Assembly (NCBI RefSeq): GCF_030817415.1
Contig: NZ_JAUSZI010000002.1
Location: forward strand, 1,426,001 to 1,490,000
Length of the DNA stretch: 64,000 nt
Origin: Streptomyces umbrinus
GTDB lineage: Bacteria; Actinomycetota; Actinomycetes; Streptomycetales; Streptomycetaceae
Reading direction: 5' to 3'
Shown: in pieces, positions 35,994-44,730 of the stretch
Layout of the letters: each line of letters opens with the position of its first letter
How positions within the stretch are numbered: the first letter of the stretch is position 1
Notes under the pieces: generated by a model
The model's database searches: none
What the model was told of the DNA's origin: nothing
The model's input: only the letters and a program-made list of their open reading frames with translations
Translations under genes and position numbers: made by a program

Positions 35994-38254
35994 GCGCGAC
36001 CGACGAGACCACCACCGCGGCCGGCCGGGGGTCACAACTGCCGCCGCCCGTACGGGGCCGCCGCAAGGCCACCCCGCCCAAGCGCCCCGTCCCCAAGGGC
36101 CGGGTCAAGACTGTCCGTACGCCCACCGTCCTCCAGATGGAGGCCGTGGAGTGCGGCGCCGCCTCGCTCGCGATGGTCCTAGGTCACTACGGACGGCACA
36201 TCCCGCTGGAGGAGCTGCGCATCGCCTGCGGCGTCTCGCGGGACGGCTCCCGGGCCAGCAACCTGCTGAAGGCTGCGCGGAGTTACGGCCTGACGGCCAA
36301 GGGCATGCAGATGGACACGGTCGCGCTCGCCGAGGTGCGGGCTCCGGCGATCCTGTTCTGGGAGTTCAACCACTACGTCGTCTACGACGGCATGGGGCGC
36401 CGTTTCGGCCGGCGCGGTGTACACATCAACGACCCCGGCAAGGGCCGTCGTTTCGTGCCCATGGAGGACTTCGACACCAGCTTCACCGGTGTCGTGCTGG
36501 TCCTGGAGCCGGGTCCGGACTTCAAGAAGGGCGGCCGCAAACCCGGCGTCATGGGCGCCATGCCGGCCCGGCTGCGCGGCACGTCGGGCACGATGCCCGC
36601 CGCCGTCCTGGCGAGCCTGCTGCTGGTCGCGGTCGGCGCGGCGGTGCCCGCGCTCAGCCGTACGTACATCGACATGTTCCTGATCGGCGGGCAGACGTCG
36701 CTGCTCGGGGTGCTGTTCTCGTCGATGGGCGCGACGGTGCTGCTGACGGTCGTGCTGACCTGGCTGCAGCAGACGAACCTGCTGCGCGGCCGCATCATCT
36801 CGTCCACGCTCAGCAGCGCGAAGTTCCTCCGGCATCTGATGCGGCTGCCGGTCACCTTCTTCTCCCAGCGCAGCCCGGCCGACCTGGTGCAGCGTCTCCA
36901 GTCCAACGACGCGGTGGCCGAGACCCTGGCCCGGGACCTCGCGGCGGCGGGCGTGGACGCGGTGGTCGTCGTCCTCTACGCCGTGCTGCTCTACACCTAC
37001 GACCCGCAGCTCACGGCCGTGGGCATCGGGGTCGCACTGCTCAACATCGTGGCGATGCGGGTGGTGATCCGGCTGCGTGCGACGCGTACGGCCAAGCTGC
37101 GCGCCGACAGCGCGCGGCTGACCAACACGGCGTACACGGGCCTCCAGTTGATCGAGACGATGAAGGCGACCGGCGGCGAGGAGGGCTACTTCCGCAAGTG
37201 GGCCGGGCAGCACGCCACCACGCTGGAGGAGCAGCAGCGGCTCGGTGTGCCGAGTGCCTGGCTGGGGGTGGTCGCGCCGACCCTCGCGACGCTCAACAGC
37301 GCGCTGATCCTGTGGATCGGCGGTATGCGGGCCGTGGAGGGGCACATATCCGTCGGTCTGCTGGTGGCGTTCCAGGCGCTGGTGACCCGCTTCACCGCGC
37401 CGATCACCCGGCTCAACGGCGTCGCGGGCCGCATCCAGGACTTCGCGGCCGACGTGGCCCGTCTGAAGGATGTGGAGAACTTCGCGGCCGATCCGCTCTA
37501 CTCGCGCCGCGGCGGGGGCGACAGCACGCGCAGGCTGCACGGCCATGTGGAGCTGGAGAACATCACGTTCGGCTACAGCCCGCTCGACAAGCCGCTGCTG
37601 TCCGGCTTCTCGCTGACGGTCGGCCCGGGCCAGCAGGTCGCCCTGGTCGGTGGCTCGGGCAGCGGCAAGTCGACGGTGTCCAGGCTGATCTCGGGGCTCT
37701 ACGCGCCCTGGGAGGGCGTGATCCGTATCGACGACCAGCGTCTGGAGGACATCCCGCGCGGCGCGCTCGCGGCCTCCGTCTCCTTCGTCGACCAGGACGT
37801 GTTCCTCTTCGAGGGCTCGGTCCGCGACAACATCGCCCTGTGGGACCCGTCGGTCCCGGACGAGGCCGTGGTCGCCGCGCTGGAGGACGCGGCTCTGTAC
37901 GACGTGGTGATGCGCCGCCCGGGCGGTATCCAGAGCCGGGTCGAGCAGGACGGGCGGAACTTCTCCGGCGGTCAGCGTCAACGCCTGGAGATCGCACGGG
38001 CGTTGGTGCGCAGGCCCAGCATCCTCGTGCTCGACGAGGTGACGAGCGCCCTGGACGCGGAGACCGAGCAGCTCGTCATGGACAACCTGCGCAAGCGCGG
38101 CTGTGCCTGCGTGGTGATCGCGCACCGGCTCAGCACCGTGCGCGACAGCGACGAGATCGTGGTGCTCCAGCACGGCACGATCGTGGAGCGCGGGCGTCAC
38201 GACGCCCTGGTGGCGGCCGGCGGCGCGTACGCCGAGCTGGTCAGGGAGCGATGA
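35990..38254 (+). CDS. C39 peptidase-containing ABC transporter (PCAT), NHLM ABC1-like
   Basis: A 754-residue exporter that should cleave the Gly-Gly leader and pump the core out. N-terminal C39 peptidase: 'VLQMEAVECGAASLAMVLGHYG' with catalytic Cys55, and the His/Asp pair in 'NHYVVYDG' and 'HINDPGKG'. TMD about 200-480. NBD with Walker A 'GGSGSGKSTV', signature 'FSGGQRQRLEIARAL' and Walker B 'ILVLDEVTSALD'. GTG overlaps the adaptor stop. The frame also opens upstream inside the adaptor gene, but the peptidase begins after this start. It ends one base before the next ATG. Confidence 0.92.
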   Translation: MSATDETTTAAGRGSQLPPPVRGRRKATPPKRPVPKGRVKTVRTPTVLQMEAVECGAASLAMVLGHYGRHIPLEELRIACGVSRDGSRASNLLKAARSYGLTAKGMQMDTVALAEVRAPAILFWEFNHYVVYDGMGRRFGRRGVHINDPGKGRRFVPMEDFDTSFTGVVLVLEPGPDFKKGGRKPGVMGAMPARLRGTSGTMPAAVLASLLLVAVGAAVPALSRTYIDMFLIGGQTSLLGVLFSSMGATVLLTVVLTWLQQTNLLRGRIISSTLSSAKFLRHLMRLPVTFFSQRSPADLVQRLQSNDAVAETLARDLAAAGVDAVVVVLYAVLLYTYDPQLTAVGIGVALLNIVAMRVVIRLRATRTAKLRADSARLTNTAYTGLQLIETMKATGGEEGYFRKWAGQHATTLEEQQRLGVPSAWLGVVAPTLATLNSALILWIGGMRAVEGHISVGLLVAFQALVTRFTAPITRLNGVAGRIQDFAADVARLKDVENFAADPLYSRRGGGDSTRRLHGHVELENITFGYSPLDKPLLSGFSLTVGPGQQVALVGGSGSGKSTVSRLISGLYAPWEGVIRIDDQRLEDIPRGALAASVSFVDQDVFLFEGSVRDNIALWDPSVPDEAVVAALEDAALYDVVMRRPGGIQSRVEQDGRNFSGGQRQRLEIARALVRRPSILVLDEVTSALDAETEQLVMDNLRKRGCACVVIAHRLSTVRDSDEIVVLQHGTIVERGRHDALVAAGGAYAELVRER

Positions 38255-38255
38255 G

Positions 38256-41138
38256 ATGACGTCCGCGTACCCGCAGGACCAGCAGAACCAGAACCAGCAG
38301 TATCAACCGAACGAGCAGCACCAACAGCCCGCCACCGAGGGCGACTACGTGCTCGGCGCGCTCGGCGGCATGGGCACACCGGTCGACGGCTCCGGCCTCA
38401 CCCGTCTGGACCTCGAAGGGCCGCACGTGCTGTGGCTGGTCGTGTCCGGCGCCATGGACCTGTTCGCGGTCGACGCCGCCCAGCAGGGCCACTGGCACCA
38501 CCTCGGCCGCCTCGAAGCGGGCGCGCTGCTGCTCGGCCCGGTCGCGGGACCCCAGCACACCCTGGTCGGCAGGCCGCTGCGCGCGTGCGTACTGCGCCGG
38601 ATCGCGCTGCGCGAGCTGTACCAGCCCCCGCAGACCGAGACCTGGACGTACGACGCGTACGGCAACCCCCAGTACGTCCCCCCGGCCACCAGCCCGCTGG
38701 AGTACGCCCTGTCGCTCGGCGTCGGCCGGGGCCTCGCCATCCTCTTCGAGGCCCCCCTGGCGACCGAGCGGGACGCGGTGCTCACGGACGACGACGTGCT
38801 GTGGATGCAGGTGCCGCCGGGCAGTGTGCAGTACGGCTCCGTGTACGGCGCCGAGGCCGCGGCGGACCTGCTCGTGGACCCCGCGATGTGGCAGGCCATG
38901 GTCGACCAGCAGTACCGGCTGCTGGCCACCCTCGACCGCTGGATCGAGCAGTTGGAGCGCACGCACGAGACCCGCACGGCCGCGGGCATCAAGGCGGGCG
39001 AGGCGGTCCGCGCGCAGGCCGACCGGACGCTCATCGCCTCCATGTCCAAGCGATCGGGATCGGGTCCGGGCGCGGCGGACGCCGATGCCACGTACGCCGC
39101 CTGCAAGCTCGTCGCACACGCCGCCGGGATCACGCTCGCCGACCCGGCGCAGGGCGGCGTGGAGAGCGACCGGCTCGACCCCGTCGAACAGATCGCGCTC
39201 GCCTCCCGGGTCCGGGTGCGTGCCGTACGCCTCGACGGGCGCTGGTGGCGCGACAACATCGGGCCGCTCGTCGGGCACCGGGTCGCGTCCGGCGCCCCGG
39301 CCGCGCTGCTGTGGCGGCGCGGCGGATATGTGGCGGTGCATCCGTCGAGCGGTCGTGAGACGCCGGTCGAGAAGGCCAACGCGGCGGAGTTCGAACCGCG
39401 GGCCGTCATGTTCTACCGGCCACTGCCCGAACGTCGGCTGAGCCCGCTGCGGCTGCTGCGGTTCAGTCTCCGGGGCACCGGTGGGGACATGCGCAACCTC
39501 GCGATGAGCGGTCTGGTGACGGTGGCCCTCGGCGCGCTGGTGCCGATCGCGACCGGCAAGGTGCTCGGCGAGTTCGTGCCGAAGGCCCAGGAGAGCCTGA
39601 TCGTCCAGTTCTGTCTGGCCATCATGATCGCCAGTGTGGTGTCTGCGGCCTTCATGCTGATGCAGAACCTCACCATGCTGCGGCTGGAGGGCCGTATCGA
39701 GGCCACGCTCCAACCGGCCGTGTGGGACAGGCTTTTGCGGCTGCCGACGAAGTTCTTCACGTCCCGCTCCACCGGTGAACTGGCCAGTGCGGCCATGGGG
39801 ATCAGCGCGATCCGCCGGCTGATGGCGGGCGTCGGCCCGGTGGTGGTCCAGTCGGTGACGGTCGGCGCGATGAACCTCGCGCTGCTCTTCTGGTACAGCG
39901 TCCCGATGGCTCTCGCCGCGATCGGCATGCTCGTCGTCATCGCCGGGGTCTTCCTCGGACTCGGTCTGTGGCAGGTGCGCTGGCAGCGCCGGCTGGTCGT
40001 ACTGAGCAACAAGCTCAACAACCAGGCCTTCCAGACCCTGCGCGGCCTGCCCAAGCTGCGGGTCGCGGCGGCGGAGAACTACGCGTACGCGGCCTGGGCC
40101 GGCGAGTTCGCGCGCAGCCGTGAACTCCAGCAGCGCGTGGGCCGGATCAAGAACCTCACGACGGTGCTGGGCGCGGTGTATCTGCCGCTCTGCTCACTCA
40201 TCATGTTCATGTTGCTGGCGGGTCCCGCGCGCGGTTCGCTGTCGGCCGCCGCCTTCCTGACGTTCAACACCTCGATGACGATGCTGCTGACCTCGGTCAC
40301 CCAGGTGACGGGTGCCTTCGTGTCGATGGTCTCCGCGCTGCCGATGTTCGAGGAGATCAGGCCGGTCCTGGACGCGACGCCCGAGGTGCGGGTGGCGAGT
40401 ACGCGTCCTGCCGAACTGTCCGGAGCCATGGAGGCGAAGAAGCTCTCCTTCCGGTACACCGAGGACGGTCCGCTGGTCCTGGACGACGTGTCCTTCGCGA
40501 TCCGGCCGGGCGAGTTCGTGGCGGTCGTCGGCCCCAGCGGCTGCGGCAAGTCCACCCTGCTGCGGCTCCTCATCGGCTTCGACAAGCCGGTCTCGGGGAG
40601 CGTCCTGTACGACGGCCAGGACCTGGCGGCCCTCGACCAGTCCGCCGTACGCCGTCAGTGCGGTGTGGTGCTCCAGCACGCGCAGCCGTTCACCGGGTCG
40701 ATCCTGGACGTCATCTGCGGCACCGAGCCCTACACGCCCGAGGAGGCGATGGCGGCCGCCGAGATGGCCGGGCTCGCCGAGGACATCAAGCGCATGCCGA
40801 TGGGCCTGCACACGATCGTCTCCGGCAGCGGCGCCGTGTCCGGCGGCCAGCGTCAACGGCTGATGATCGCCCAGGCGTTGATCCGGCGCCCGCGCATCCT
40901 CTTCTTCGACGAGGCGACCAGCGCCCTGGACAACGAGACCCAGCGCACGGTCATCGAGAGCACCCGAGCCCTCAACGCCACGCGTGTGGTGATCGCGCAC
41001 CGCCTGTCCACCGTCATGGACGCGGACCGCGTCATCGTGATGGAGGACGGCCGGGTCGCCCAACAGGGCCCGCCCGCCCAGCTGTTGGCGGACACGGGCG
41101 GGCGGCTGCACGAGCTGGTGCGGCGGCAGATGCAGTAG
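38256..41138 (+). CDS. Second NHLM-type ABC transporter with long N-terminal domain
   Basis: A 960-residue protein. The N-terminus has a Gln-rich tail ('QDQQNQNQQYQPNEQHQQ'), then a roughly 350-residue cytoplasmic domain starting 'GLTRLDLEGPHVLWLVVSGAMDLFAVD', a cyclic-nucleotide-binding-like fold seen in NHLM ABC2 proteins. TMD about 405-690. NBD with Walker A 'GPSGCGKSTL', signature 'VSGGQRQRLMIAQAL' and Walker B 'ILFFDEATSALD'. It lacks a C39 peptidase and probably pairs with the preceding PCAT. No characterised function for the N-terminal domain is known to me. It is convergent with the SRPBCC gene 24 bp away. Confidence 0.9.
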   Translation: MTSAYPQDQQNQNQQYQPNEQHQQPATEGDYVLGALGGMGTPVDGSGLTRLDLEGPHVLWLVVSGAMDLFAVDAAQQGHWHHLGRLEAGALLLGPVAGPQHTLVGRPLRACVLRRIALRELYQPPQTETWTYDAYGNPQYVPPATSPLEYALSLGVGRGLAILFEAPLATERDAVLTDDDVLWMQVPPGSVQYGSVYGAEAAADLLVDPAMWQAMVDQQYRLLATLDRWIEQLERTHETRTAAGIKAGEAVRAQADRTLIASMSKRSGSGPGAADADATYAACKLVAHAAGITLADPAQGGVESDRLDPVEQIALASRVRVRAVRLDGRWWRDNIGPLVGHRVASGAPAALLWRRGGYVAVHPSSGRETPVEKANAAEFEPRAVMFYRPLPERRLSPLRLLRFSLRGTGGDMRNLAMSGLVTVALGALVPIATGKVLGEFVPKAQESLIVQFCLAIMIASVVSAAFMLMQNLTMLRLEGRIEATLQPAVWDRLLRLPTKFFTSRSTGELASAAMGISAIRRLMAGVGPVVVQSVTVGAMNLALLFWYSVPMALAAIGMLVVIAGVFLGLGLWQVRWQRRLVVLSNKLNNQAFQTLRGLPKLRVAAAENYAYAAWAGEFARSRELQQRVGRIKNLTTVLGAVYLPLCSLIMFMLLAGPARGSLSAAAFLTFNTSMTMLLTSVTQVTGAFVSMVSALPMFEEIRPVLDATPEVRVASTRPAELSGAMEAKKLSFRYTEDGPLVLDDVSFAIRPGEFVAVVGPSGCGKSTLLRLLIGFDKPVSGSVLYDGQDLAALDQSAVRRQCGVVLQHAQPFTGSILDVICGTEPYTPEEAMAAAEMAGLAEDIKRMPMGLHTIVSGSGAVSGGQRQRLMIAQALIRRPRILFFDEATSALDNETQRTVIESTRALNATRVVIAHRLSTVMDADRVIVMEDGRVAQQGPPAQLLADTGGRLHELVRRQMQ

Positions 41139-41161
41139 CCGCCACGCGGCGGGGGCCGGCG

Positions 41162-41692
41162 TCAGGCGTCCTGTCCCGGGATCGCGGCTCCGGAGGGGAC
41201 GCCGGCCTCGACGTACGCCCGGTAGACCTCCTGCCAGGGCGCACCGGCACCCGCGTGCGGGCCACCGAGCGAGGCTCCGCGGGCGTGCGCGTCGAGGGCG
41301 GAGAGGCACACCTCCCAGCCGGCGCCGTTGCGGGCGGCCGTGTTCTCGGCCTCCAGGACGTTGGTGAGGGTGAAACGGGTGCGCTTCTCGTCCAACTCCT
41401 CCAGATCGAAGTGCAGTTCGTCGCCGCCCCAGCTGAAGGAGAGGTGCCGGGGCACGTCGACCGCGAGCACTCGCCCGGTGGAGTCCTCCATGTTCGGGTC
41501 GTCACCGAACCTGATCGTGCCGCCCTCGCGGAGCTCGATCTCGACGCGGGAGGGGAACCAGTGGGCCAGTTCCCCGGGCTCGGTGACGAACTCCCAGACG
41601 CGGTCGACTGGGTGGTCGTAGGTGCGGGTGAAGCGGACGGCGGGGCGGCCGTCGTCCAGGGTGAGGTAGGTGCCGGTGGGTTCCGTGGACAT
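41162..41692 (-). CDS. SRPBCC (AHSA1-like) protein
   Basis: A 176-residue START/Bet v1-like protein: 'VRFTRTYDHPVDRVWEFVTEPGELAHWFPSRVEIELREGGTIRF' and 'HLSFSWGGDELHFDLEEL' are typical of the activator-of-Hsp90-ATPase-like subgroup. These are usually encoded with an ArsR regulator, as here with a 6-bp gap. The protein probably binds a hydrophobic ligand. No enzyme activity can be assigned. Confidence 0.85.
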   Translation of the reverse strand: MSTEPTGTYLTLDDGRPAVRFTRTYDHPVDRVWEFVTEPGELAHWFPSRVEIELREGGTIRFGDDPNMEDSTGRVLAVDVPRHLSFSWGGDELHFDLEELDEKRTRFTLTNVLEAENTAARNGAGWEVCLSALDAHARGASLGGPHAGAGAPWQEVYRAYVEAGVPSGAAIPGQDA

Positions 41693-41698
41693 GGTGAC

Positions 41699-42085
41699 TC
41701 AGTCCTTCGGGGAGGGGGTTGAAGTGTCTGCGTCCTCTTCGTCCGACGACTCCCCCGGTGCCGTCGCTGCGGCTGTCGCCGTCTCGTCCAGGCGTCGGCC
41801 CAGCGCGTCCAGGCTCATGCTCCAGAGCTTGCGGTACGGGGCCAGCCAGGCGTCGAGCTCCGCGATCGGCGCCGGGTCGAGCGCGTAGACACGGCGCTGC
41901 GCGTCCTGTCGTACGCGCACCAGGCCGGCGTCCCGCAGCACCTTCAGATGCTTGGACGTGCTCGGCTGGCTCAGACCGCACGCCTCGACGATCTCACCGA
42001 CGGGCCTCGGCCGCTCCAGGAGGAGCGCGACGATGGCCCTTCGGTGCGGATCGGCGAGTGCGGCCCAGAGGGAGGCGTCGGACAT
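41699..42085 (-). CDS. ArsR/SmtB-family regulator
   Basis: A 128-residue winged-helix regulator: 'LADPHRRAIVALLLERPRPVGEIVEACGLSQPSTSKHLKVLRDAGLVRVRQDAQRRVYALD'. No metal-binding Cys cluster is seen (only the Cys of 'VEACGL'), so it is probably of the autorepressor type found beside SRPBCC genes, not a metal sensor. An Asp/Glu-rich tail ends it. It is first in an operon with the SRPBCC gene, behind a direct repeat that could be its operator. Confidence 0.87.
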   Translation of the reverse strand: MSDASLWAALADPHRRAIVALLLERPRPVGEIVEACGLSQPSTSKHLKVLRDAGLVRVRQDAQRRVYALDPAPIAELDAWLAPYRKLWSMSLDALGRRLDETATAAATAPGESSDEEDADTSTPSPKD

Positions 42086-42092
42086 GGCTCCA

Positions 42093-42115
42093 ATATGCCT
42101 CCACGGTTATATGCC
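42093..42115. promoter_or_regulatory. Direct repeat upstream of the arsR-like gene
   Basis: ATATGCC occurs at 42093-42099 and 42109-42115, 16 bp apart, starting 8 bp upstream of the ArsR start codon. This AT-rich island in GC-rich DNA is a likely operator or -10 region for autoregulation. Inferred from position. Confidence 0.4.
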
Positions 42116-42161
42116 AGTCAAGGAATGAACAGTCGGGGAACACCGGCAGGGGGCCGCGGCC

Positions 42162-42995
42162 TCACCCGAGCCAGCCCTGGGGCACGTCACCGCCCCGCGT
42201 CCACATCTGCGTCGCCAGGATCCGTACGGCCGCCGCGAAGCCCGCGGGGCGCGGCAGGAACTCCATGTGGATGCCGGGGAACTCCACCCACGGCACGCCG
42301 ATCCTGCGGGCGATCTCGATCGAGGGCCGCGCGTAGTAGGTACCGCGGTCCGCCGAGCCGGCCCCCAGGACGATCGGGAACGGGGCGCCCGAGAGTGCGG
42401 CCTCGTCCGGCAGGAAGGCGGCGAAGCCCGGCCACTCCCGGCCGAAGAGGTGGTCGCCGTTGCCGAGGAACCTCTTCCAGAGGTCTTCGGGCCACAGGTA
42501 CGTGCCCTCGCCGCGCACGGTCCGCCCGAAGAGGCGGCCCGCCGCTGGGGCACCACCCCGCGCGTACGCCTCGGCCACCTCGGCGAAGAAGTCGCGTGCG
42601 GGGTCGCCGTCGGGCAGGACGTTCACGGCGGGCGGCTCGTGCGCGATCAGCCCGACGACCACTTCCGAGTGGCGGGCGGCCAGCGTGAGACCGATGATCG
42701 CGCCTCCGCTGTTGCCGAACACCAGGGCGCGGCCGCCCGCCAGGCCGTCGATGAGCGCGCGAGCGTCGGAAGCCTGCTGGGACAGATCCATCAGCGCGTC
42801 GCCCTGGCCCGTGCTGCGGGAGTTGCCCCGCCGGTCGTACGTGATCACGGTGAAGGCGTCCGCCAGCTCGTCGGCGATCCCCGTGAAATATCCGGCGTCA
42901 CCCCCTGCGCCGCTGATCAGCAGCAGTGCGGGCCCGTCGCCGCGCACCTCGTAGTACAGCTCGGCCCCGTCGACCTCGAACATGCCCCTGCGCAT
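42162..42995 (-). CDS. Alpha/beta hydrolase
   Basis: A 277-residue alpha/beta-fold hydrolase. Oxyanion region 'LLLISGAGGDAGYF', 'TYDRRGNSRST', nucleophile elbow 'VFGNSGGAIIGLTLA' (Ser in G-N-S-G-G) and a C-terminal His in 'FPGIHMEFLPRP'. It resembles esterases or haloperoxidase-like hydrolases. The start has GAGGG 6 nt upstream. It is divergent from the DHA2 drug exporter across a 125-bp spacer with palindromic operators, so both may answer to one TetR-type regulator encoded elsewhere. Confidence 0.87.
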   Translation of the reverse strand: MRRGMFEVDGAELYYEVRGDGPALLLISGAGGDAGYFTGIADELADAFTVITYDRRGNSRSTGQGDALMDLSQQASDARALIDGLAGGRALVFGNSGGAIIGLTLAARHSEVVVGLIAHEPPAVNVLPDGDPARDFFAEVAEAYARGGAPAAGRLFGRTVRGEGTYLWPEDLWKRFLGNGDHLFGREWPGFAAFLPDEAALSGAPFPIVLGAGSADRGTYYARPSIEIARRIGVPWVEFPGIHMEFLPRPAGFAAAVRILATQMWTRGGDVPQGWLG

Positions 42996-43014
42996 GTGAG
43001 CCCTCTCGCAGTAG

Positions 43015-43073
43015 CGAAACTTTGCCGTTTCGATAAAAGTGGTCTAGCCTCAAGGCGTACGAAACGGTTTCGT
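43015..43073 (+). promoter_or_regulatory. Promoter with two palindromic operators for the DHA2 exporter/hydrolase pair
   Basis: A perfect palindrome ACGAAAC-G-GTTTCGT lies at 43059-43073. A second pair CGAAAC - 6 nt - GTTTCG lies at 43015-43032. A possible promoter for the + strand gene, TTGCCG (43022-43027) - 17 nt - TAGCCT (43045-43050), lies between and over them. A TetR-type repressor binding CGAAAC half-sites would block it. No such regulator is adjacent. Confidence 0.65.
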
Positions 43074-43120
43074 TTACGTAGCCGTGATGCCGAGCGAACC
43101 TTCCCTGGAGTGATGCTCCG

Positions 43121-44629
43121 ATGCCCCAGACTGAGACTCTTTCCGAAGGTGCCCGTAAGGGCACACCCGACAAGGCCGACGCGCCGTCGTCGGCGAAACG
43201 GTGGTGGATCCTCTCGATCATCGCGATCGCCCAGCTGATGGTGGTGCTGGACGCGACCATCGTGAACATCGCCCTGCCGTCGGCGCAGGCGGACCTCGGC
43301 TTCTCCGACGGCAACCGCCAGTGGATCGTCACCGCGTACGCGCTGGCCTTCGCCTCACTGCTTCTGCTGGGCGGCCGGCTGGCCGACCTCTTCGGGCGAA
43401 AGCCCACCTTCCTCATCGGTGTCGCGGGATTCGCCGGGGCCTCGGTGCTCGGCGGCGCGGCGAACAGCTTCGGAATGCTGGTCACCGCGCGCGCCCTCCA
43501 GGGTGTGTTCGCCGCACTCCTCGCACCCGCCGCGCTCTCGCTCCTCAACACGACCTTCACCGACGCCAAGGAGCGCGCCAAGGCGTTCAGCGTGTACGGC
43601 GCCATCGCCGGTGCCGGCGGTGCGCTCGGACTGCTGCTCGGTGGTGTGCTGACGGACGCGCTGGACTGGCGCTGGACCCTGTACGTCAACATCATCTTCG
43701 CCGTGATCGCCCTCGTCGGCGGCTGGATGCTGCTGAGCAACCACCGTGACGCCGCGAGCTCCAAGCTGGACCTGCCCGGTGCGCTGCTGGTCTCCTCCGG
43801 TCTCTTCGCCCTCGTCTACGGCTTCTCCAACGCCGAGACGCACGACTGGAGTTCGCCCCAGACCTGGGGCTTCCTGATCGCCGGCGGGCTGCTCCTGACG
43901 GTGTTCGCCTGGTGGCAGACCCGTGCCGCGCACCCGCTGCTGCCGATGCGCGTCCTGCTCGACCGCAGCCGCGGAGCCTCGTTCCTCGCCGTGCTCGTGA
44001 CCGGTGCGGGCATGTTCGGAGTCTTCCTCTTCCTCACCTACTACCTGCAGCTGAACCTGGGCTTCAGCCCGACGAAGACCGGTGTCGCCTTCCTGCCGAT
44101 GATGGCGGCCCTGATGGTCATGGCCCAGGTCTCCACGACGAAGCTGGTCCCGCGCATCGGCCCGAAGGTCGTCATCCCGGCGGGCTTCGCGATCGCCGCG
44201 GTCGGCATGGCCTGGCTGACCGGCATCGGGGTCGGCTCCAGCTACTCGACCGACGTGCTGCCGCAGCTGCTCCTGATCGGCGCGGGACTCGGCATCGTGA
44301 TGCCGCCCGCGATGGCCCTGGCCACGAGTGGGATCTCGCCGGAGGACGCCGGTGTCGCCTCCGCGACGGTCAACGCCATGCAGCAGGTCGGCGGTTCCAT
44401 CGGTACCGCCCTGCTCAACACGCTCGCCGCGAGCGCCGCCACCAGCTACATGTCCGGCAAGGACGCCACCAACAAGCTGGTCCAGGCCCAGTCGACGATC
44501 GAGAGCTACACCACCGCCTTCTGGTGGTCGGCGGGCTTCTTCGCGGTGGGCGCGGTGATCGCCTTCCTCCTCTACCGCCGCGGGGTTCCCGAGCAGGACG
44601 CGGAAGCCGCGCCGGTCGTCCACATGTGA
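43121..44629 (+). CDS. DHA2 (14-TMS) MFS drug:H+ antiporter
   Basis: A 502-residue EmrB/QacA-type exporter. 'LMVVLDATIVNIALPSAQADLGFS' in TM1, 'RQWIVTAYALAFASLLLLGGRLADLFGRKPTFLIG' with motif A (GRLADLFGRK), 'ALQGVFAALLAPAALSLL' and the motif C region 'GAIAGAGGALGLLLGGVLTDALDWRW' are diagnostic. Such pumps export antibiotics and dyes. The promoter region holds CGAAAC palindromes typical of TetR control. A strong terminator follows. Confidence 0.92.
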   Translation: MPQTETLSEGARKGTPDKADAPSSAKRWWILSIIAIAQLMVVLDATIVNIALPSAQADLGFSDGNRQWIVTAYALAFASLLLLGGRLADLFGRKPTFLIGVAGFAGASVLGGAANSFGMLVTARALQGVFAALLAPAALSLLNTTFTDAKERAKAFSVYGAIAGAGGALGLLLGGVLTDALDWRWTLYVNIIFAVIALVGGWMLLSNHRDAASSKLDLPGALLVSSGLFALVYGFSNAETHDWSSPQTWGFLIAGGLLLTVFAWWQTRAAHPLLPMRVLLDRSRGASFLAVLVTGAGMFGVFLFLTYYLQLNLGFSPTKTGVAFLPMMAALMVMAQVSTTKLVPRIGPKVVIPAGFAIAAVGMAWLTGIGVGSSYSTDVLPQLLLIGAGLGIVMPPAMALATSGISPEDAGVASATVNAMQQVGGSIGTALLNTLAASAATSYMSGKDATNKLVQAQSTIESYTTAFWWSAGFFAVGAVIAFLLYRRGVPEQDAEAAPVVHM

Positions 44630-44642
44630 CCCACCGAAAGCC

Positions 44643-44682
44643 GAGGGGCCGCCGTCTGCAGGGAGACGGCGGCCCCTCTTTC
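44643..44682. terminator. Strong intrinsic-type terminator after the DHA2 exporter
   Basis: GAGGGGCCGCCGTCT (44643-44657) pairs perfectly over 15 bp with AGACGGCGGCCCCTC (44664-44678) around a 6-nt loop and is followed by TTTC. It sits between the convergent exporter and MFS genes and should serve both strands. Confidence 0.9.
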
Positions 44683-44730
44683 ATGTCGGCCTGTCATGTC
44701 GGCCTCTTGATGTCGGCGGTTCGGGGTGTC

